Position numbers and translations under genes: made by a program
The notes under the pieces: model-generated
Database searches by the model: none
Told to the model about the DNA's origin: nothing
What the model saw: only the letters and a program-made list of their open reading frames with translations
Part shown: in pieces, positions 1 to 10,557 of the stretch
Numbering within the stretch: position 1 is the stretch's first letter
Layout: every line of letters begins with the position of its first letter
Assembly: GCF_002901865.1 (NCBI RefSeq)
Contig: NZ_PPQF01000047.1
Location: 1 to 64,000, forward strand
Reading direction: 5' to 3'
Source of the DNA: Staphylococcus agnetis
GTDB taxonomy: Bacteria; Bacillota; Bacilli; Staphylococcales; Staphylococcaceae
DNA length: 64,000 nt

Positions 1-2
1 AT

Positions 3-515
<513 letters not shown>

Positions 516-543
516 ATTTTTTTAGTTTAGTTTTAAGCGTAAC

Positions 544-577
544 ACCAGTAAAAATACAGAATTTAATTTTTACTGGT
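544..577 (+). other. Perfect 12-bp hairpin after cmk
   Basis: Arms ACCAGTAAAAAT and ATTTTTACTGGT pair perfectly around a 10-base loop. No T-run follows, so this alone is not a classical terminator. It may protect the cmk mRNA 3' end or work together with the weaker hairpin just downstream. Confidence 0.6.
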
Positions 578-583
578 CGAGAC

Positions 584-626
584 CATCGTATATTGTCATA
601 TTCTATGATGCATTTTTATTTTTTTA
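584..626 (+). terminator. Probable cmk terminator
   Basis: A 7-bp stem (CATCGTA with TATGATG, one G-U pair) is followed by a long T-rich run at 613-626. It lies between cmk and rpsA. The stem is weak, so confidence is moderate. Confidence 0.45.
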
Positions 627-746
627 TAAAAATTTTACTCATTTTGTATTCTCAAAGCGCTTAATTCTAACTTATCTAAATTTCTTGACAATTTTACACT
701 TTTATAAGATGTTAGTATTATGTAGTAGTATAAGGAGGCATTCATG

Positions 747-1931
747 ATGACTGAAGAATTCAATGAATCAATGATTAAAGACATTAAAGAGGGCGATAAG
801 GTAACAGGCGAGGTACAACAAATTGAAGATAAACATGTTGTTGTACACGTTAATGGCGGAAAATATAACGGAATCATCCCAATAAGCCAGTTATCAACAC
901 ATCATATTGATAATGCAAATGAAGTAGTAAAAGTCGGAGATGAAATTGGAGCATATGTAACTAAAATCGAAGTAGATGAAGACAACGACACAGGTAGTTA
1001 CATTCTTTCAAAAAGACAATTAGAAGAAGAGAAATCATATGAATTTCTACAAGAAAAATTAGATAATAATGAAACAATTGAAGCCAAAGTAACAGAAGTT
1101 GTTAAAGGTGGCTTGGTTGTTGACGTTGGACAAAGAGGTTTCATTCCGGCATCGCTAATTTCAACTGATTTCATTGAAGATTTCTCAGATTATGAAGGTA
1201 AAGTTCTTGAATTAAAAGTAGAAGAACTTGACCCATCTAATAATCGTGTCATCCTAAGCCGTAAAGCTGTAGAAGCAGAAGAAAACGCAAAGAAAAAAGA
1301 AGAACTGTTAAAATCTATTAAAGCTGGCGACGTAATCGAAGGAAAAGTTGCACGATTAACAAACTTTGGTGCGTTTATTGATCTTGGTGGCGTAGATGGT
1401 TTAGTACACGTATCTGAGTTATCTCATGAACACGTTAAATCACCTGAGGAAGTTGTTTCAATTGGTGATACTGTAAAAGTGAAAGTTCGCTCTGTTGAAC
1501 AAGACTCAGAACGCATTTCATTATCTATTAAAGATACGTTACCGAGCCCTTTTGAAACAATTCAAGAGACATACAGTGAGGGTGACATTGTTGACGGTAA
1601 AGTGATGAGACTCGCTAACTTTGGTGCTTTTGTAGAAATTGATAAAGGCTTACAAGGGTTAGTTCACATCTCTGAAATTAGTCACAAACATATTGGTACA
1701 CCAAATGAAGTATTGGAACCAGGACAAGCAGTTAAAGTTAAAATTTTAGGTATTAATCCTGAAGAAGAACGCATTTCACTTTCGATTAAAGCTGCATTAC
1801 CTCAAGAAGAAACTAATGAAGCATCTGAAGAAACAACAAAATCTTACACTCAATCTTCTGAGGATGAAAATGAAAATAATCCAACACTCGGTGATGTGTT
1901 CGGAGATAAATTAAAAGACTTAAATTTATAA
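747..1931 (+). CDS. rpsA: S1 RNA-binding domain protein (RpsA/YpfD type)
   Basis: A protein of 394 residues made of four S1 domains (about 13-85, 100-165, 187-257 and 270-343) followed by an acidic tail. Repeats 3 and 4 are the most alike, both containing NFGAF(I/V) and GLVH(V/I)SE(L/I)SH(E/K)H. E. coli S1 has six domains; the shorter Firmicute form binds single-stranded RNA and associates with ribosomes, but its role in initiation is less certain. ATG 747 was chosen over ATG 744 because AAGGAGG at 732-738 then has an 8-base spacer. It is a single gene with its own terminator. Confidence 0.95.
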   Translation: MTEEFNESMIKDIKEGDKVTGEVQQIEDKHVVVHVNGGKYNGIIPISQLSTHHIDNANEVVKVGDEIGAYVTKIEVDEDNDTGSYILSKRQLEEEKSYEFLQEKLDNNETIEAKVTEVVKGGLVVDVGQRGFIPASLISTDFIEDFSDYEGKVLELKVEELDPSNNRVILSRKAVEAEENAKKKEELLKSIKAGDVIEGKVARLTNFGAFIDLGGVDGLVHVSELSHEHVKSPEEVVSIGDTVKVKVRSVEQDSERISLSIKDTLPSPFETIQETYSEGDIVDGKVMRLANFGAFVEIDKGLQGLVHISEISHKHIGTPNEVLEPGQAVKVKILGINPEEERISLSIKAALPQEETNEASEETTKSYTQSSEDENENNPTLGDVFGDKLKDLNL

Positions 1932-1939
1932 TCTTTTTG

Positions 1940-1975
1940 GCAGAGACATGCATCTCGTATGTCTCTGCTTTTTTA
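1940..1975 (+). terminator. rpsA terminator
   Basis: Stem GCAGAGACAT / ATGTCTCTGC with a 9-base loop, followed directly by a T-run. It starts 9 bases after the rpsA stop codon. Confidence 0.9.
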
Positions 1976-2104
1976 TTTTTAATCAAAAGGCCTGTCCATG
2001 ATATAATGAACAATGATGCAACCCATTCATATTTAGACTTTTAAGGGAATGAACATATGTATGTGTGTCGAGTATGTAAATAAAAACAGTCTTACATACG
2101 TCCT

Positions 2105-2133
2105 TTTAAAATGACAATTCTTTATGCTAAAAT
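2105..2133 (+). promoter_or_regulatory. Candidate der promoter with extended -10
   Basis: TTTAAA, 17 bases, then TAAAAT preceded by TGC (extended -10), about 33 bases before the der start. The -35 is poor, so the call rests on the extended -10 and its position. Confidence 0.45.
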
Positions 2134-2165
2134 AATAAGGATATTTAAAGAGAGGAAGAACAATC

Positions 2166-3476
2166 ATGACGAAACCAGTTGTAGCGATTGTTGGAAGACC
2201 AAATGTAGGGAAATCAACAATTTTCAATCGCATCGTTGGGGAACGTGTTTCAATCGTTGAAGATACACCAGGTGTTACACGAGACAGAATTTATTCAAGT
2301 GGCGATTGGCTTACACATGAATTTAATATTATAGATACAGGCGGTATTGAAATCGGAGATGCACCATTTCAAACTCAAATTAGAGCGCAAGCAGAACTCG
2401 CAATAGAAGAAGCAGACGTCATCATTTTTATGGTTAACGTGCGCGAGGGCCTAACACAAAGCGACGAAATGGTTGCACAAATGCTTTATAAATCAAAAAA
2501 ACCAGTTGTTCTAGCTGTAAATAAAGTTGATAATCCTGAAATGAGAAATGATATTTATGATTTTTATTCATTAGGGTTTGGTGAACCCTATCCATTATCA
2601 GGTTCTCACGGCTTAGGTTTAGGAGATTTACTCGATGCTGTTGCACGCCACTTTAAAGAAGACATTGAAGATGAATATGATGAAGATACAATTCGTCTCT
2701 CATTAATCGGACGCCCAAATGTAGGAAAATCTAGCCTTGTCAATGCCATACTTGGTGAGGAGCGAGTGATTGTTTCAAATGTGGCTGGAACTACACGTGA
2801 TGCAATCGATACAGAATACACATATGATGATCAAAAATATGTATTGATTGATACAGCAGGGATGCGTAAAAAAGGAAAAGTATACGAATCTACTGAAAAA
2901 TATTCCGTATTGCGCGCATTAAAAGCGATAGAACGTTCTAATGTTGTACTTGTAGTCATAGATGCTGAAACGGGTATAATCGAACAAGATAAGCGTGTCG
3001 CAGGGTATGCACATGAAGAAGGAAAAGCGATTGTTATCGTTGTTAATAAATGGGACACTGTTGAAAAAGATAGTAAAACAATGAAAAAATTTATGGATGA
3101 TATTCGTCAAAACTTCCAATTCTTAGATTATGCTCAAATTGCATTCGTATCTGCTAAAGAACGTGCACGTTTGCAAACATTATTCCCATTAATCAATGAA
3201 GCAAGCGAAAACCATAAGAAGCGTGTCCAAAGTTCGACTTTAAACGAAGTGATTACAGACGCGATTTCAATGAATCCAACACCGACGGATAAAGGCCGTC
3301 GATTAAATGTTTTTTACGCTACGCAAGTTGCCATAGAACCACCGACATTTGTAGTGTTTGTGAATGATGTAGAATTGCTACACTTCTCCTATAAACGCTA
3401 TTTAGAAAATCAGATACGACAAGCGTTCGGATTTGAAGGTACGCCGGTTCATATCATTGCTAGAAAACGAAATTAA
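2166..3476 (+). CDS. der: Ribosome biogenesis GTPase Der (EngA)
   Basis: Essential tandem GTPase (436 residues) that acts in late 50S ribosomal subunit assembly. Two G domains are visible. The first has GRPNVGKST at about 10-18, DTGG and NKVD; the second, from about residue 178, has [19 protein letters not shown] and NKWD. A KH-like C-terminal domain follows, ending in basic ARKRN. Full length for the family. The start follows GAGAGGAAG with normal spacing. The gpsA ribosome binding site overlaps its 3' end, so the two are probably co-transcribed. Confidence 0.98.
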   Translation: MTKPVVAIVGRPNVGKSTIFNRIVGERVSIVEDTPGVTRDRIYSSGDWLTHEFNIIDTGGIEIGDAPFQTQIRAQAELAIEEADVIIFMVNVREGLTQSDEMVAQMLYKSKKPVVLAVNKVDNPEMRNDIYDFYSLGFGEPYPLSGSHGLGLGDLLDAVARHFKEDIEDEYDEDTIRLSLIGRPNVGKSSLVNAILGEERVIVSNVAGTTRDAIDTEYTYDDQKYVLIDTAGMRKKGKVYESTEKYSVLRALKAIERSNVVLVVIDAETGIIEQDKRVAGYAHEEGKAIVIVVNKWDTVEKDSKTMKKFMDDIRQNFQFLDYAQIAFVSAKERARLQTLFPLINEASENHKKRVQSSTLNEVITDAISMNPTPTDKGRRLNVFYATQVAIEPPTFVVFVNDVELLHFSYKRYLENQIRQAFGFEGTPVHIIARKRN

Positions 3477-3492
3477 ATTCGGAGGAATCAAA

Positions 3493-4491
3493 ATGAGCAA
3501 TATAACAGTATTTGGTACAGGAAGTTTTGGTAGTGCACTTGCCAACGTCCTAGCTGAAAATAAACACCATGTATTAATGTGGGGGAAAAACCAATCTACT
3601 ATCGATGAAATCAATACACAACACACAAATGTAAATTATTTAAAAGATGCACAATTGGATACTACAATTAAAGCAACAACACATTTGGACGCAGCAATCG
3701 ACCATTCAGATATTTTTATTATTGCATTACCTACAAAAGCGATTCGAGAAGTGATGGGTCAAGTGAACGAAAAGCTTCACTCTAAGAAATCATTCATCCA
3801 TGTGACGAAAGGTATTGAGAATGGTACATTCAAACGTGTTTCCGAAATGCTCGAAGATACCATCTCACCTGACTTTAATGCTGGCATTGGCATTTTATCA
3901 GGCCCAAGTCATGCAGAAGAAGTTGTTATTAAACAACCGACTACAGTTGCTGCCGCATCTGAAAATCCTAAGTTACGCCAATTAATTCAAGACCTATTTA
4001 TGACAGATTACTTACGCGTATATACGAATGATGATTTAGTAGGTGTGGAACTTGGAGGCGCGCTCAAAAATATTATCGCCATAGCGAGTGGTGTTGTATC
4101 AGGCATGGGCTATGGAGATAACGCAAAAGCTGCCTTAATCACGCGCGGACTTGCTGAAATCACACGTTTAGGCGTTAAATTAGGTGCTGACCCTCTGACT
4201 TTTCAAGGTCTAGGCGGTATCGGCGACCTCATCGTTACTTGTACATCTACGCATTCTCGAAACTTTTCATTGGGGTACAAACTTGGTAAAGGTCAAAAGC
4301 TTGATGACATTTTAAAAGATATGAACATGGTGGCTGAAGGTGTGTATACAACACAATCTGTTTATAACCTCGCACAACAAGAAGGTGTAGAAATGCCAAT
4401 TACTAAAGCATTGTACCGCGTTTTATTTGAAGATCAACCAGTAGAAAAAGAATTGAAAATCTTAATGGGCAGAGATAAAAAAGCTGAATAA
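3493..4491 (+). CDS. gpsA: NAD(P)H-dependent glycerol-3-phosphate dehydrogenase
   Basis: Reduces dihydroxyacetone phosphate to sn-glycerol-3-phosphate, the backbone for phospholipids and wall teichoic acid. The N-terminal Rossmann motif is [11 protein letters not shown], and conserved GALKN and [12 protein letters not shown] mark the C-terminal helical domain. ATG 3493 was chosen because GGAGGAA at 3480-3486 sits 6 bases upstream; the longer open frame starting inside der adds a non-conserved extension. The product is 332 residues, normal for the family. It follows der by 16 bases. Confidence 0.97.
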   Translation: MSNITVFGTGSFGSALANVLAENKHHVLMWGKNQSTIDEINTQHTNVNYLKDAQLDTTIKATTHLDAAIDHSDIFIIALPTKAIREVMGQVNEKLHSKKSFIHVTKGIENGTFKRVSEMLEDTISPDFNAGIGILSGPSHAEEVVIKQPTTVAAASENPKLRQLIQDLFMTDYLRVYTNDDLVGVELGGALKNIIAIASGVVSGMGYGDNAKAALITRGLAEITRLGVKLGADPLTFQGLGGIGDLIVTCTSTHSRNFSLGYKLGKGQKLDDILKDMNMVAEGVYTTQSVYNLAQQEGVEMPITKALYRVLFEDQPVEKELKILMGRDKKAE

Positions 4492-4650
4492 CTTCAAATT
4501 TATAATTTTTTTGTAAAATGACTGTTTATGGCGTTAAGCTAAAGGGTACAATAAAAGCGCATATCTATATGCGTAACGCCAATTCTTGGTGTATTTTACA
4601 ACTTTTCCACACAATTTAAGGTACTTGTAACTTAAATACAATCAATTTTT

Positions 4651-4685
4651 AAGAAAAACGCATTAAATCAGTGTTTTTCTTGTAT
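4651..4685 (+). terminator. Terminator between gpsA and hup
   Basis: Stem AAGAAAAACGC / GTGTTTTTCTT (one G-U, one mismatch) with a 9-base loop. The right arm is T-rich. It either ends the der-gpsA transcript or attenuates transcription entering hup. Confidence 0.6.
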
Positions 4686-4728
4686 AAATCGTTGCAGTAT
4701 CGCTATTGCTTGTGTTAAAGTCATAGCA

Positions 4729-4751
4729 TAATGATAATTGAATTATCATTA
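4729..4751 (+). promoter_or_regulatory. 23-bp palindrome before hup
   Basis: Perfect inverted repeat with 11-base arms (left arm TAATGATAATT) around a single G. It ends 13 bases before the AGGAGGTG ribosome binding site of hup. The half-sites resemble Fur/PerR family half-sites (TGATAAT), but the spacing between them is 3, not 1. As RNA it could form an 8-bp hairpin with a 5-base loop. Confidence 0.55.
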
Positions 4752-4777
4752 CATAAACCTTTAGGAGGTGAATTGAC

Positions 4778-5050
4778 ATGAACAAAACTGACTTAATCAA
4801 CGCTGTAGCTGAACAAGCTGACTTAACTAAAAAGGAAGCTGGTCAAGCTGTTGATGCCGTTTTCGAATCAATTCAAAAATCACTAGCAAAAGGTGACAAA
4901 GTACAATTAATCGGTTTCGGTAACTTTGAGGTACGTGAGCGTGCACCACGTAAAGGACGTAACCCTCAAACAGGTAAAGAAATTGATATTCCTGCAAGCA
5001 AAGTTCCAGCTTTCAAAGCAGGTAAAGCTTTAAAAGATGCAGTGAAATAA
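4778..5050 (+). CDS. hup: DNA-binding protein HU
   Basis: Histone-like nucleoid protein of 90 residues, normal HU length. It bends DNA non-specifically as a dimer. The beta-arm motif [20 protein letters not shown] is present with its conserved proline, and the N-terminal helices begin [12 protein letters not shown]. The ribosome binding site TAGGAGGTG is strong and well placed. Single gene with its own terminator; the upstream palindrome may regulate it. Confidence 0.98.
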   Translation: MNKTDLINAVAEQADLTKKEAGQAVDAVFESIQKSLAKGDKVQLIGFGNFEVRERAPRKGRNPQTGKEIDIPASKVPAFKAGKALKDAVK

Positions 5051-5067
5051 TTCAATTATTTACTTAG

Positions 5068-5093
5068 AAAGCCCTTTTTAATAGGGCTTTTTT
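5068..5093 (+). terminator. hup terminator
   Basis: Stem AAAGCCCT / AGGGCTTT with a short loop and a T-run, 17 bases after the hup stop. Confidence 0.9.
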
Positions 5094-5268
5094 CTTATTT
5101 TATACTTATCTTTTTTTGTCATACATACCCAAGTGATACATAATAAATAAGCTTTGAAACCGTTTTAACATAATCATGTAAGTTTCACCATTTTACGAAA
5201 CAATACAGATTTAATTTTCATATTGTTAATGTTAATATAGAGAGTGATTATAAATTGGGGTGTGACTG

Positions 5269-5847
5269 ATGCGCAAAACATTTGAACGCTTAGAAAAACA
5301 AATTGATCAAATATTATTTCAAATACATAAACCTAAAAATGTCTATATCAATCATGATTTAAGTGAGATTTTAGATCGTCTTGATATTCCAGAATTATCA
5401 AAGGATGCCGTATTTTCGATTTACACGGCTATGACACATCTAGATCGCATTAGTTATTATAAATATGAACGCGATGCCATTTTAATAGGCGACTTATACA
5501 GTGCGCACTATTACAATTTAATCGCTCAAATTCAATCGACACAATTTCAAAAATTAATCAGTGACGCACTGATTCATATGAATGCGTTAAAATCTCATTT
5601 ACAACATAACTATCAACAAATTTCCCAAACTGAATTATTAGAAACCATCATACAAGTTGAGTTATGTTTAATTGAAGCACTCATTGATATTTACCAGCTA
5701 AATGACGAACGCGCAACCATCCGTCAAGCTGTGATCAATCAAATCAAACTCGAACAACTCACATACCTCAATTTCTTTACTGAAGAGGAAATTTCAAAAG
5801 TAATCCAAACGTTACACTCAAAATATCATTATAATGGAGTGGTTTAA
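5269..5847 (+). CDS. hepS: Heptaprenyl diphosphate synthase component 1
   Basis: Small non-catalytic subunit (192 residues) of the two-part long-chain prenyl synthase that makes the menaquinone side chain. It is mostly helical with no DDxxD motif, as expected for component 1. The identification leans on context: menG starts on the next base after the stop and hepT follows, the standard hepS-menG-hepT (gerC) operon of Bacillales. ATG 5269 follows GGGGTG. Confidence 0.88.
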   Translation: MRKTFERLEKQIDQILFQIHKPKNVYINHDLSEILDRLDIPELSKDAVFSIYTAMTHLDRISYYKYERDAILIGDLYSAHYYNLIAQIQSTQFQKLISDALIHMNALKSHLQHNYQQISQTELLETIIQVELCLIEALIDIYQLNDERATIRQAVINQIKLEQLTYLNFFTEEEISKVIQTLHSKYHYNGVV

Positions 5848-6558
5848 ATGAAGAATAAAGCGAATAAAGAACAAGTACATGAAGTTTTTCAAAACATTTC
5901 AGGTAAGTACGATAAACTTAATAACATTATCAGTTTCGAACAACATAAAGTTTGGCGTAAAAAAGTGATGAAGGAAATGAATGTACAACCAGGCTCAACT
6001 GCATTAGATGTATGTTGCGGCACTGCTGATTGGACAATTGCTTTAAGCAAGGCGGTTGGACCATCAGGAGAAGTGACGGGATTGGACTTTAGTGAAAATA
6101 TGTTAAAAGTAGGCGAAGCAAAAACATCCAATATGTCTAATATCCGTCTTGTCCAAGGTGATGCGATGGCATTACCTTTTGATGATAATAGCTTTGATTA
6201 TGTAACAATCGGCTTTGGTTTACGTAATATTCCTGACTATACTAAAGCATTATCTGAAATGTACCGTGTTTTAAAACCAGGTGGCATGGTCGTTTGTTTA
6301 GAAACCAGTCAACCGACAGCACCAATATTTAAGCAGGGATATAAGCTTTATTTTAAGTTTATTATGCCTTTATTCGGTAAGATATTTGCAAAATCAAAAC
6401 AAGAGTATGAATGGTTGCAACAGTCCGCATTTGATTTTCCTGACAGTGAAACTTTAAAGAAGCTTTTTGAATCTGTAGCATTTGAAAATGTGAAAGTACG
6501 CCGCTTCACAGGTGGGGTAGCTGCAATGCATTTGGCTAAAAAACCTAAAACGAAATAA
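5848..6558 (+). CDS. menG: Demethylmenaquinone methyltransferase
   Basis: UbiE/MenG family SAM-dependent methyltransferase (236 residues) that performs the last step of menaquinone synthesis. The SAM-binding motif I is [14 protein letters not shown] and the family signature YDxLNxxxSFxQHxxWR-like segment lies near residues 20-36. GFGLRNIPD is the other classic UbiE signature. It lies directly between the two subunits of the prenyl synthase, and the start immediately follows the hepS stop, indicating translational coupling. Confidence 0.97.
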   Translation: MKNKANKEQVHEVFQNISGKYDKLNNIISFEQHKVWRKKVMKEMNVQPGSTALDVCCGTADWTIALSKAVGPSGEVTGLDFSENMLKVGEAKTSNMSNIRLVQGDAMALPFDDNSFDYVTIGFGLRNIPDYTKALSEMYRVLKPGGMVVCLETSQPTAPIFKQGYKLYFKFIMPLFGKIFAKSKQEYEWLQQSAFDFPDSETLKKLFESVAFENVKVRRFTGGVAAMHLAKKPKTK

Positions 6559-6575
6559 TTAAAGGTGAGGAACCC

Positions 6576-7532
6576 ATGTCTAAAATTAACATGAATCGTG
6601 AATTAAAACATATTGAAACTTCATTAGCACAATTAATGCATTGTGAAGATCCAACACTACAACAGGCTTCTGAACATTTATTATCTTCCGGTGGTAAACG
6701 TGTACGCCCGCTATTCGTTATATTAAGCAGTTACTTAACTGGTGCACGTCCTACAGATGCAACATATCGCGTTGCAGCAGCCTTAGAATTAATTCATATG
6801 GCAACTTTAGTTCATGATGATGTGATTGATTTAAGTGACAAAAGACGTGGCAAAACTACAGTAGAATTTGAATGGAGTCAATCTACAGCTATTTTAACTG
6901 GTAATTTTTTACTTTCACGTGCAATTGCGCATTTAGCAGCAATTGAAAATTATGAGATTCATCGTACGTTATCCCATGCGATTATAGAAGTGTGCCGTGG
7001 CGAATTATTTCAATTTCAAGACCAATTTCGTACGCCTCAATCTCTAACAAATTACTTACGTCGTATTAAAAGAAAAACCGCTTTACTGATTCAATTAGCG
7101 ACAGAAGTCGGAGCAATGAGTGCAAATGCGGATCAGGCAACCGTCAAATGTATGAGAGATATTGGTTATAACATCGGTATGAGTTTTCAAATCGTTGATG
7201 ATATTTTAGACTTTACAAGTACTGAGAAAAAGTTAGGTAAACCTGTAGGAAGTGACTTACGTAATGGACATTTGACATTACCAACACTCCTTGAAATGAA
7301 AAAAGACCCGGAATTTAAACAACGTGTTGAGCAACTTCATGCAAACGCATCTCAAGAAGCATTTGAAGTGTGCATCAACCAAGTGCGTCATTCAGATGCC
7401 ATTATGCAGTCTAAACGTGTAAGTGAAAAATATTTACAACGCGCAAAACAGTTGCTCAATACGATACCAGAAAACGACGCTAAACCATTATTTAATAAAT
7501 TAATATTAAAACTCCAAAACCGCATGAAATAA
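6576..7532 (+). CDS. hepT: Heptaprenyl diphosphate synthase component 2
   Basis: Catalytic subunit (318 residues) of the trans-prenyltransferase supplying the menaquinone isoprenoid chain. The first Asp-rich motif is DDVID at residues 81-85 and the second is DDILD at about 207-211, with GGKRVRP near the N terminus for IPP binding. The start follows AAAGGTGAGG. It is the last gene of the hepS-menG-hepT operon; ndk follows from its own promoter. Confidence 0.96.
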   Translation: MSKINMNRELKHIETSLAQLMHCEDPTLQQASEHLLSSGGKRVRPLFVILSSYLTGARPTDATYRVAAALELIHMATLVHDDVIDLSDKRRGKTTVEFEWSQSTAILTGNFLLSRAIAHLAAIENYEIHRTLSHAIIEVCRGELFQFQDQFRTPQSLTNYLRRIKRKTALLIQLATEVGAMSANADQATVKCMRDIGYNIGMSFQIVDDILDFTSTEKKLGKPVGSDLRNGHLTLPTLLEMKKDPEFKQRVEQLHANASQEAFEVCINQVRHSDAIMQSKRVSEKYLQRAKQLLNTIPENDAKPLFNKLILKLQNRMK

Positions 7533-7544
7533 ATGACAAAACAA

Positions 7545-7573
7545 TTGAAAGCGCTTTATTATCATGGTAGGAT
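7545..7573 (+). promoter_or_regulatory. ndk promoter overlapping a cre-like site
   Basis: TTGAAA, 17 bases, then TAGGAT. The sequence TTGAAAGCGCTTTATT over the -35 and spacer matches the CcpA cre consensus at 12 of 14 core positions and contains the perfect palindrome AAAGCGCTTT. CcpA control of ndk is inferred only from this match. Confidence 0.55.
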
Positions 7574-7613
7574 AATCTTGTAATCTATACATAAATACAG
7601 GGGGATCCTCAAA

Positions 7614-8063
7614 ATGGAAAAAACATTTGTAATGATTAAACCAGATGCTGTACAAAGAAAATTAATTGGAGAAGTCGTTCAACGTCTCGAGAAAAAAGGT
7701 TTAAAATTAGTAGGTGCTAAGTTAATGACTGTGCCTCAATCATTAGCAGAAACACATTATAGCGAACATAAAGATAAACCTTTTTATTCAAAACTCATTT
7801 CTTTTATTACGTCAGCACCTGTTTTTGCAATGGTTGTAGAAGGTGAAGATGCCGTTGCAGTAGCGCGTCATATTATCGGTGCTACAAATCCATCAGAAGC
7901 AACACCAGGATCTATTCGAGGAGACTTAGGTTTAACGGTAGGTAGAAATGTTGTTCATGGTTCAGACTCAGTAGCATCTGCTGAACGTGAAATAAATTTA
8001 TGGTTCAAACCCGAAGAAATTAGCCAATATCAATCTCCTGATGAAGTTTGGCTTTACGAATAA
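7614..8063 (+). CDS. ndk: Nucleoside diphosphate kinase
   Basis: Transfers the gamma phosphate from NTPs to NDPs through a phosphohistidine. The active-site segment NVVHGSDS is present, as are the early [12 protein letters not shown] strand and the family-typical length of 149 residues. The start ATG follows AGGGGGATCC. It is a single gene between the menaquinone and aro operons, with its own promoter and terminator. Confidence 0.98.
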   Translation: MEKTFVMIKPDAVQRKLIGEVVQRLEKKGLKLVGAKLMTVPQSLAETHYSEHKDKPFYSKLISFITSAPVFAMVVEGEDAVAVARHIIGATNPSEATPGSIRGDLGLTVGRNVVHGSDSVASAEREINLWFKPEEISQYQSPDEVWLYE

Positions 8064-8101
8064 CCTATTAATTTAAGACATATAAGTGCATAGATATCCA
8101 A

Positions 8102-8141
8102 TAGAACGGTTAAATCTTTGATTTGACTGTTCTAATTTTTT
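8102..8141 (+). terminator. ndk terminator
   Basis: A 15-bp stem with two G-U pairs (8102-8116 with 8120-8134), a three-base loop, then a T-run. Confidence 0.85.
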
Positions 8142-8182
8142 ACCCTTATACTTTAGCTATTAAAAGCGTTAAACTTTTTCAT

Positions 8183-8220
8183 ATTTTTCTGTTAATTTAT
8201 CGCATGTTTTATGCTAAGAT
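8183..8220 (+). promoter_or_regulatory. aroC promoter with CodY-like motif
   Basis: TAAGAT preceded by TGC (extended -10) lies at 8215-8220, with weak TTAATT 17 bases upstream. ATTTTTCTGTTAATT at 8183-8197 matches the CodY box AATTTTCWGAAAATT at 12 of 15 positions and overlaps the -35. Regulation is inferred only. Confidence 0.4.
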
Positions 8221-8314
8221 AGGTAACATATTTATTTTAATCAGTGCGATGAAACTAAGAGCTATGATAAGCTTGAAACATCATCATTATTCTATATAGA
8301 AGGAGATGCCTAAA

Positions 8315-9481
8315 ATGAGATTTTTAACCGCAGGCGAATCACATGGTCCTCAACTGACAGTAATTATAGAAGGACTACCCGCTAATGTGAAAATTGATAT
8401 AGATCAAATTAATCAAGAAATGTTTAAACGTCAAGGTGGCTATGGGCGAGGACGCAGAATGCAAATTGAAAAAGACAATGTAGCCATTGTATCTGGTGTA
8501 CGCCATGGTTACACGCTAGGCAGTCCTGTAACCGTAGTAATTAAAAACGATGATTTTACACATTGGAAAAATATTATGGGGGCTGACCCAATCACAGCTG
8601 AACAGCAAGAAAATATGAAACGTGTCATTACTAAGCCTCGTCCAGGCCATGCCGATTTAGTGGGTGGAATGAAGTATCATCATCAAGATTTAAGAAATGT
8701 GCTAGAGCGTTCATCTGCGCGAGAAACGGCAGCGCGAGTGGCAGTGGGAGCCATTTGTAAAAGTTTACTTGCTCAATTGGATATTCATCTATACAGTCGT
8801 GTTGTTGAAATTGGAGGCATTAAAGATGAGGGCGATTATGACCTAGCTACTTTAAAAACGCATGTAGATCGTAATGATGTACGTGTCATTGATGAAGGTA
8901 TTGCACAAAAGATTCGCGACAAAATCGATCAAGCGAAACAAGAAGGCGACTCTATTGGTGGCGTCGTTCAAGTTATCGTTGATCAAATGCCAGTAGGGAT
9001 TGGAAGCTATGTTCACTATGATCGTAAATTAGACGGTCGAATCGCTCAAAGTGTTGTTGGCATTAATGCATTTAAAGGCGTGAGTTTGGGCGTAGGCTTT
9101 AAAGCAGGATCACTTTTAGGCTCACAAGTTCAAGATCCTATTTTATATGATGATGAAAAAGGATACTACCGTGAAACGAATCATTTAGGTGGCCTTGAAG
9201 GCGGTATGTCAAATGGAATGCCAATTGTTGTGAATGCTGTTATGAAACCTATACCTACCTTATATAAACCTTTAGCCTCTGTCGATATCAAAACGAAAGC
9301 GCCTTTTAAAGCGACGATAGAACGTTCCGATAGCTGTGCGGTTCCTGCGGCAAGTGTAGTATGTGAGCATGCGGTTGCTTTTGAAATTACAAAAGCCATA
9401 TTAGAAGAATTTGAATCCAATGATTTTGAAACATTACTTTCACAAGTTGACGCACGTAGAATGCGAAATAAAACGTATTAA
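8315..9481 (+). CDS. aroC: Chorismate synthase
   Basis: Last step of the shikimate pathway: converts EPSP to chorismate using reduced FMN. Signatures are GESHGPQL at the N terminus, GGYGRGRRM, and [31 protein letters not shown] 8315 was preferred because AGAAGGAG ends 9 bases upstream, whereas ATG 8306 touches the ribosome binding site. The product is 388 residues. It heads the aroC-aroB-aroA operon; aroB begins 11 bases after the stop. Confidence 0.97.
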   Translation: MRFLTAGESHGPQLTVIIEGLPANVKIDIDQINQEMFKRQGGYGRGRRMQIEKDNVAIVSGVRHGYTLGSPVTVVIKNDDFTHWKNIMGADPITAEQQENMKRVITKPRPGHADLVGGMKYHHQDLRNVLERSSARETAARVAVGAICKSLLAQLDIHLYSRVVEIGGIKDEGDYDLATLKTHVDRNDVRVIDEGIAQKIRDKIDQAKQEGDSIGGVVQVIVDQMPVGIGSYVHYDRKLDGRIAQSVVGINAFKGVSLGVGFKAGSLLGSQVQDPILYDDEKGYYRETNHLGGLEGGMSNGMPIVVNAVMKPIPTLYKPLASVDIKTKAPFKATIERSDSCAVPAASVVCEHAVAFEITKAILEEFESNDFETLLSQVDARRMRNKTY

Positions 9482-9492
9482 GGGGATAGACT

Positions 9493-10557
9493 ATGAAATT
9501 GTTCACACGTTATGAATCTAACAATTATCCCATTATTATTGAAAAAAATGCCATTGATAAACTAGATGACTATATTGCAGATTACCAGCATGTATTCATT
9601 TTAATCGATCAGAATGTTGCTCAACTATGGCCATCGATTAAAAAACGCTTCCAATCATATATCATGATTGAAATCCCCTCTGGAGAACAAGTGAAATACA
9701 TTCAATATTATGATCAATATATGAATCAACTTCTTGAACATCATCCTACACGTCAGTCCTGTGTCGTGGCGATTGGTGGGGGTGCCACAGGAGATTTCGC
9801 TGGTTTCATAGCTGCAACATTATTAAGAGGTGTTGATTTTATCCAAGTGCCAACAACGCTGCTTGCACATGACTCTAGTGTTGGCGGTAAAGTAGGCATT
9901 AATGCATCCTATGGTAAAAATTTAATCGGTGCCTTCCATCGACCAAAAGCAGTGATTTATGATTTGAATTTTTTAACATCTTTACCGACAACTGAAATAC
10001 AAAGTGGCTATGCTGAAATTTATAAGCATGCATTACTTTCAAATCATGAGGCTGTAGACACATTAGAACAACACTTTGCTACATTACAGTCCTTAAAACA
10101 TCTTGACCATATTGAACAACATATAGTTCAAGGCATCGAGACTAAGCTAGACATTGTCATTGAAGATGAAAACGAAAAAGGAAACCGAAAATTTCTAAAC
10201 TTAGGTCACACGTTTGGACATGCTATTGAATATGCACATCACATGCCGCATGGACACGCTGTGATGATTGGTATTTTATATCAATTTTATGTCGCAAATA
10301 TCATTTTACAGACACAATTTGCTACAGATCATTTTTATCATTATTTAAAACAACTTGAGTACCCTTTATCATTACTCGATACATTTGATTTCGAATCATT
10401 ATATACACTCATGTTATCAGATAAGAAAAATACCGCGACTGGTGTGCAAATGGTTTTACTTCAACGTATAGGTCAAGCAACAGTCGAACATATACCGAAA
10501 CACATTTTAAAAGAAGCATTTGATCAAATGCTTCAATATCATCAGGAGGTGCACTAA
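9493..10557 (+). CDS. aroB: 3-dehydroquinate synthase
   Basis: Converts DAHP to 3-dehydroquinate with catalytic NAD and a metal ion. Visible motifs are the NAD-binding [11 protein letters not shown], the segment [18 protein letters not shown], and the metal-ligand region [10 protein letters not shown] plus HGHAV. It has 354 residues, typical of the family. The stop overlaps the aroA start by one base (TAATG), implying coupled translation. Confidence 0.97.
   Translation: MKLFTRYESNNYPIIIEKNAIDKLDDYIADYQHVFILIDQNVAQLWPSIKKRFQSYIMIEIPSGEQVKYIQYYDQYMNQLLEHHPTRQSCVVAIGGGATGDFAGFIAATLLRGVDFIQVPTTLLAHDSSVGGKVGINASYGKNLIGAFHRPKAVIYDLNFLTSLPTTEIQSGYAEIYKHALLSNHEAVDTLEQHFATLQSLKHLDHIEQHIVQGIETKLDIVIEDENEKGNRKFLNLGHTFGHAIEYAHHMPHGHAVMIGILYQFYVANIILQTQFATDHFYHYLKQLEYPLSLLDTFDFESLYTLMLSDKKNTATGVQMVLLQRIGQATVEHIPKHILKEAFDQMLQYHQEVH

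Larger units (their letters stand above)
4492..4777 (+). other. gpsA-hup intergenic region with nested stems
   Basis: No gene seen. Outer arms GGCGTTA (4530-4536) and TAACGCC (4574-4580) enclose an inner hairpin CGCATA/TATGCG (4558-4573) that abuts the outer right arm. A terminator-like hairpin at 4651-4681 and a palindrome at 4729-4751 follow. The region is very AT-rich. Confidence 0.5.

Noticed and set aside
635-877. Minus-strand open frame over the start of rpsA
   Set aside because: Antisense to a conserved gene, no ribosome binding site, low-complexity translation.
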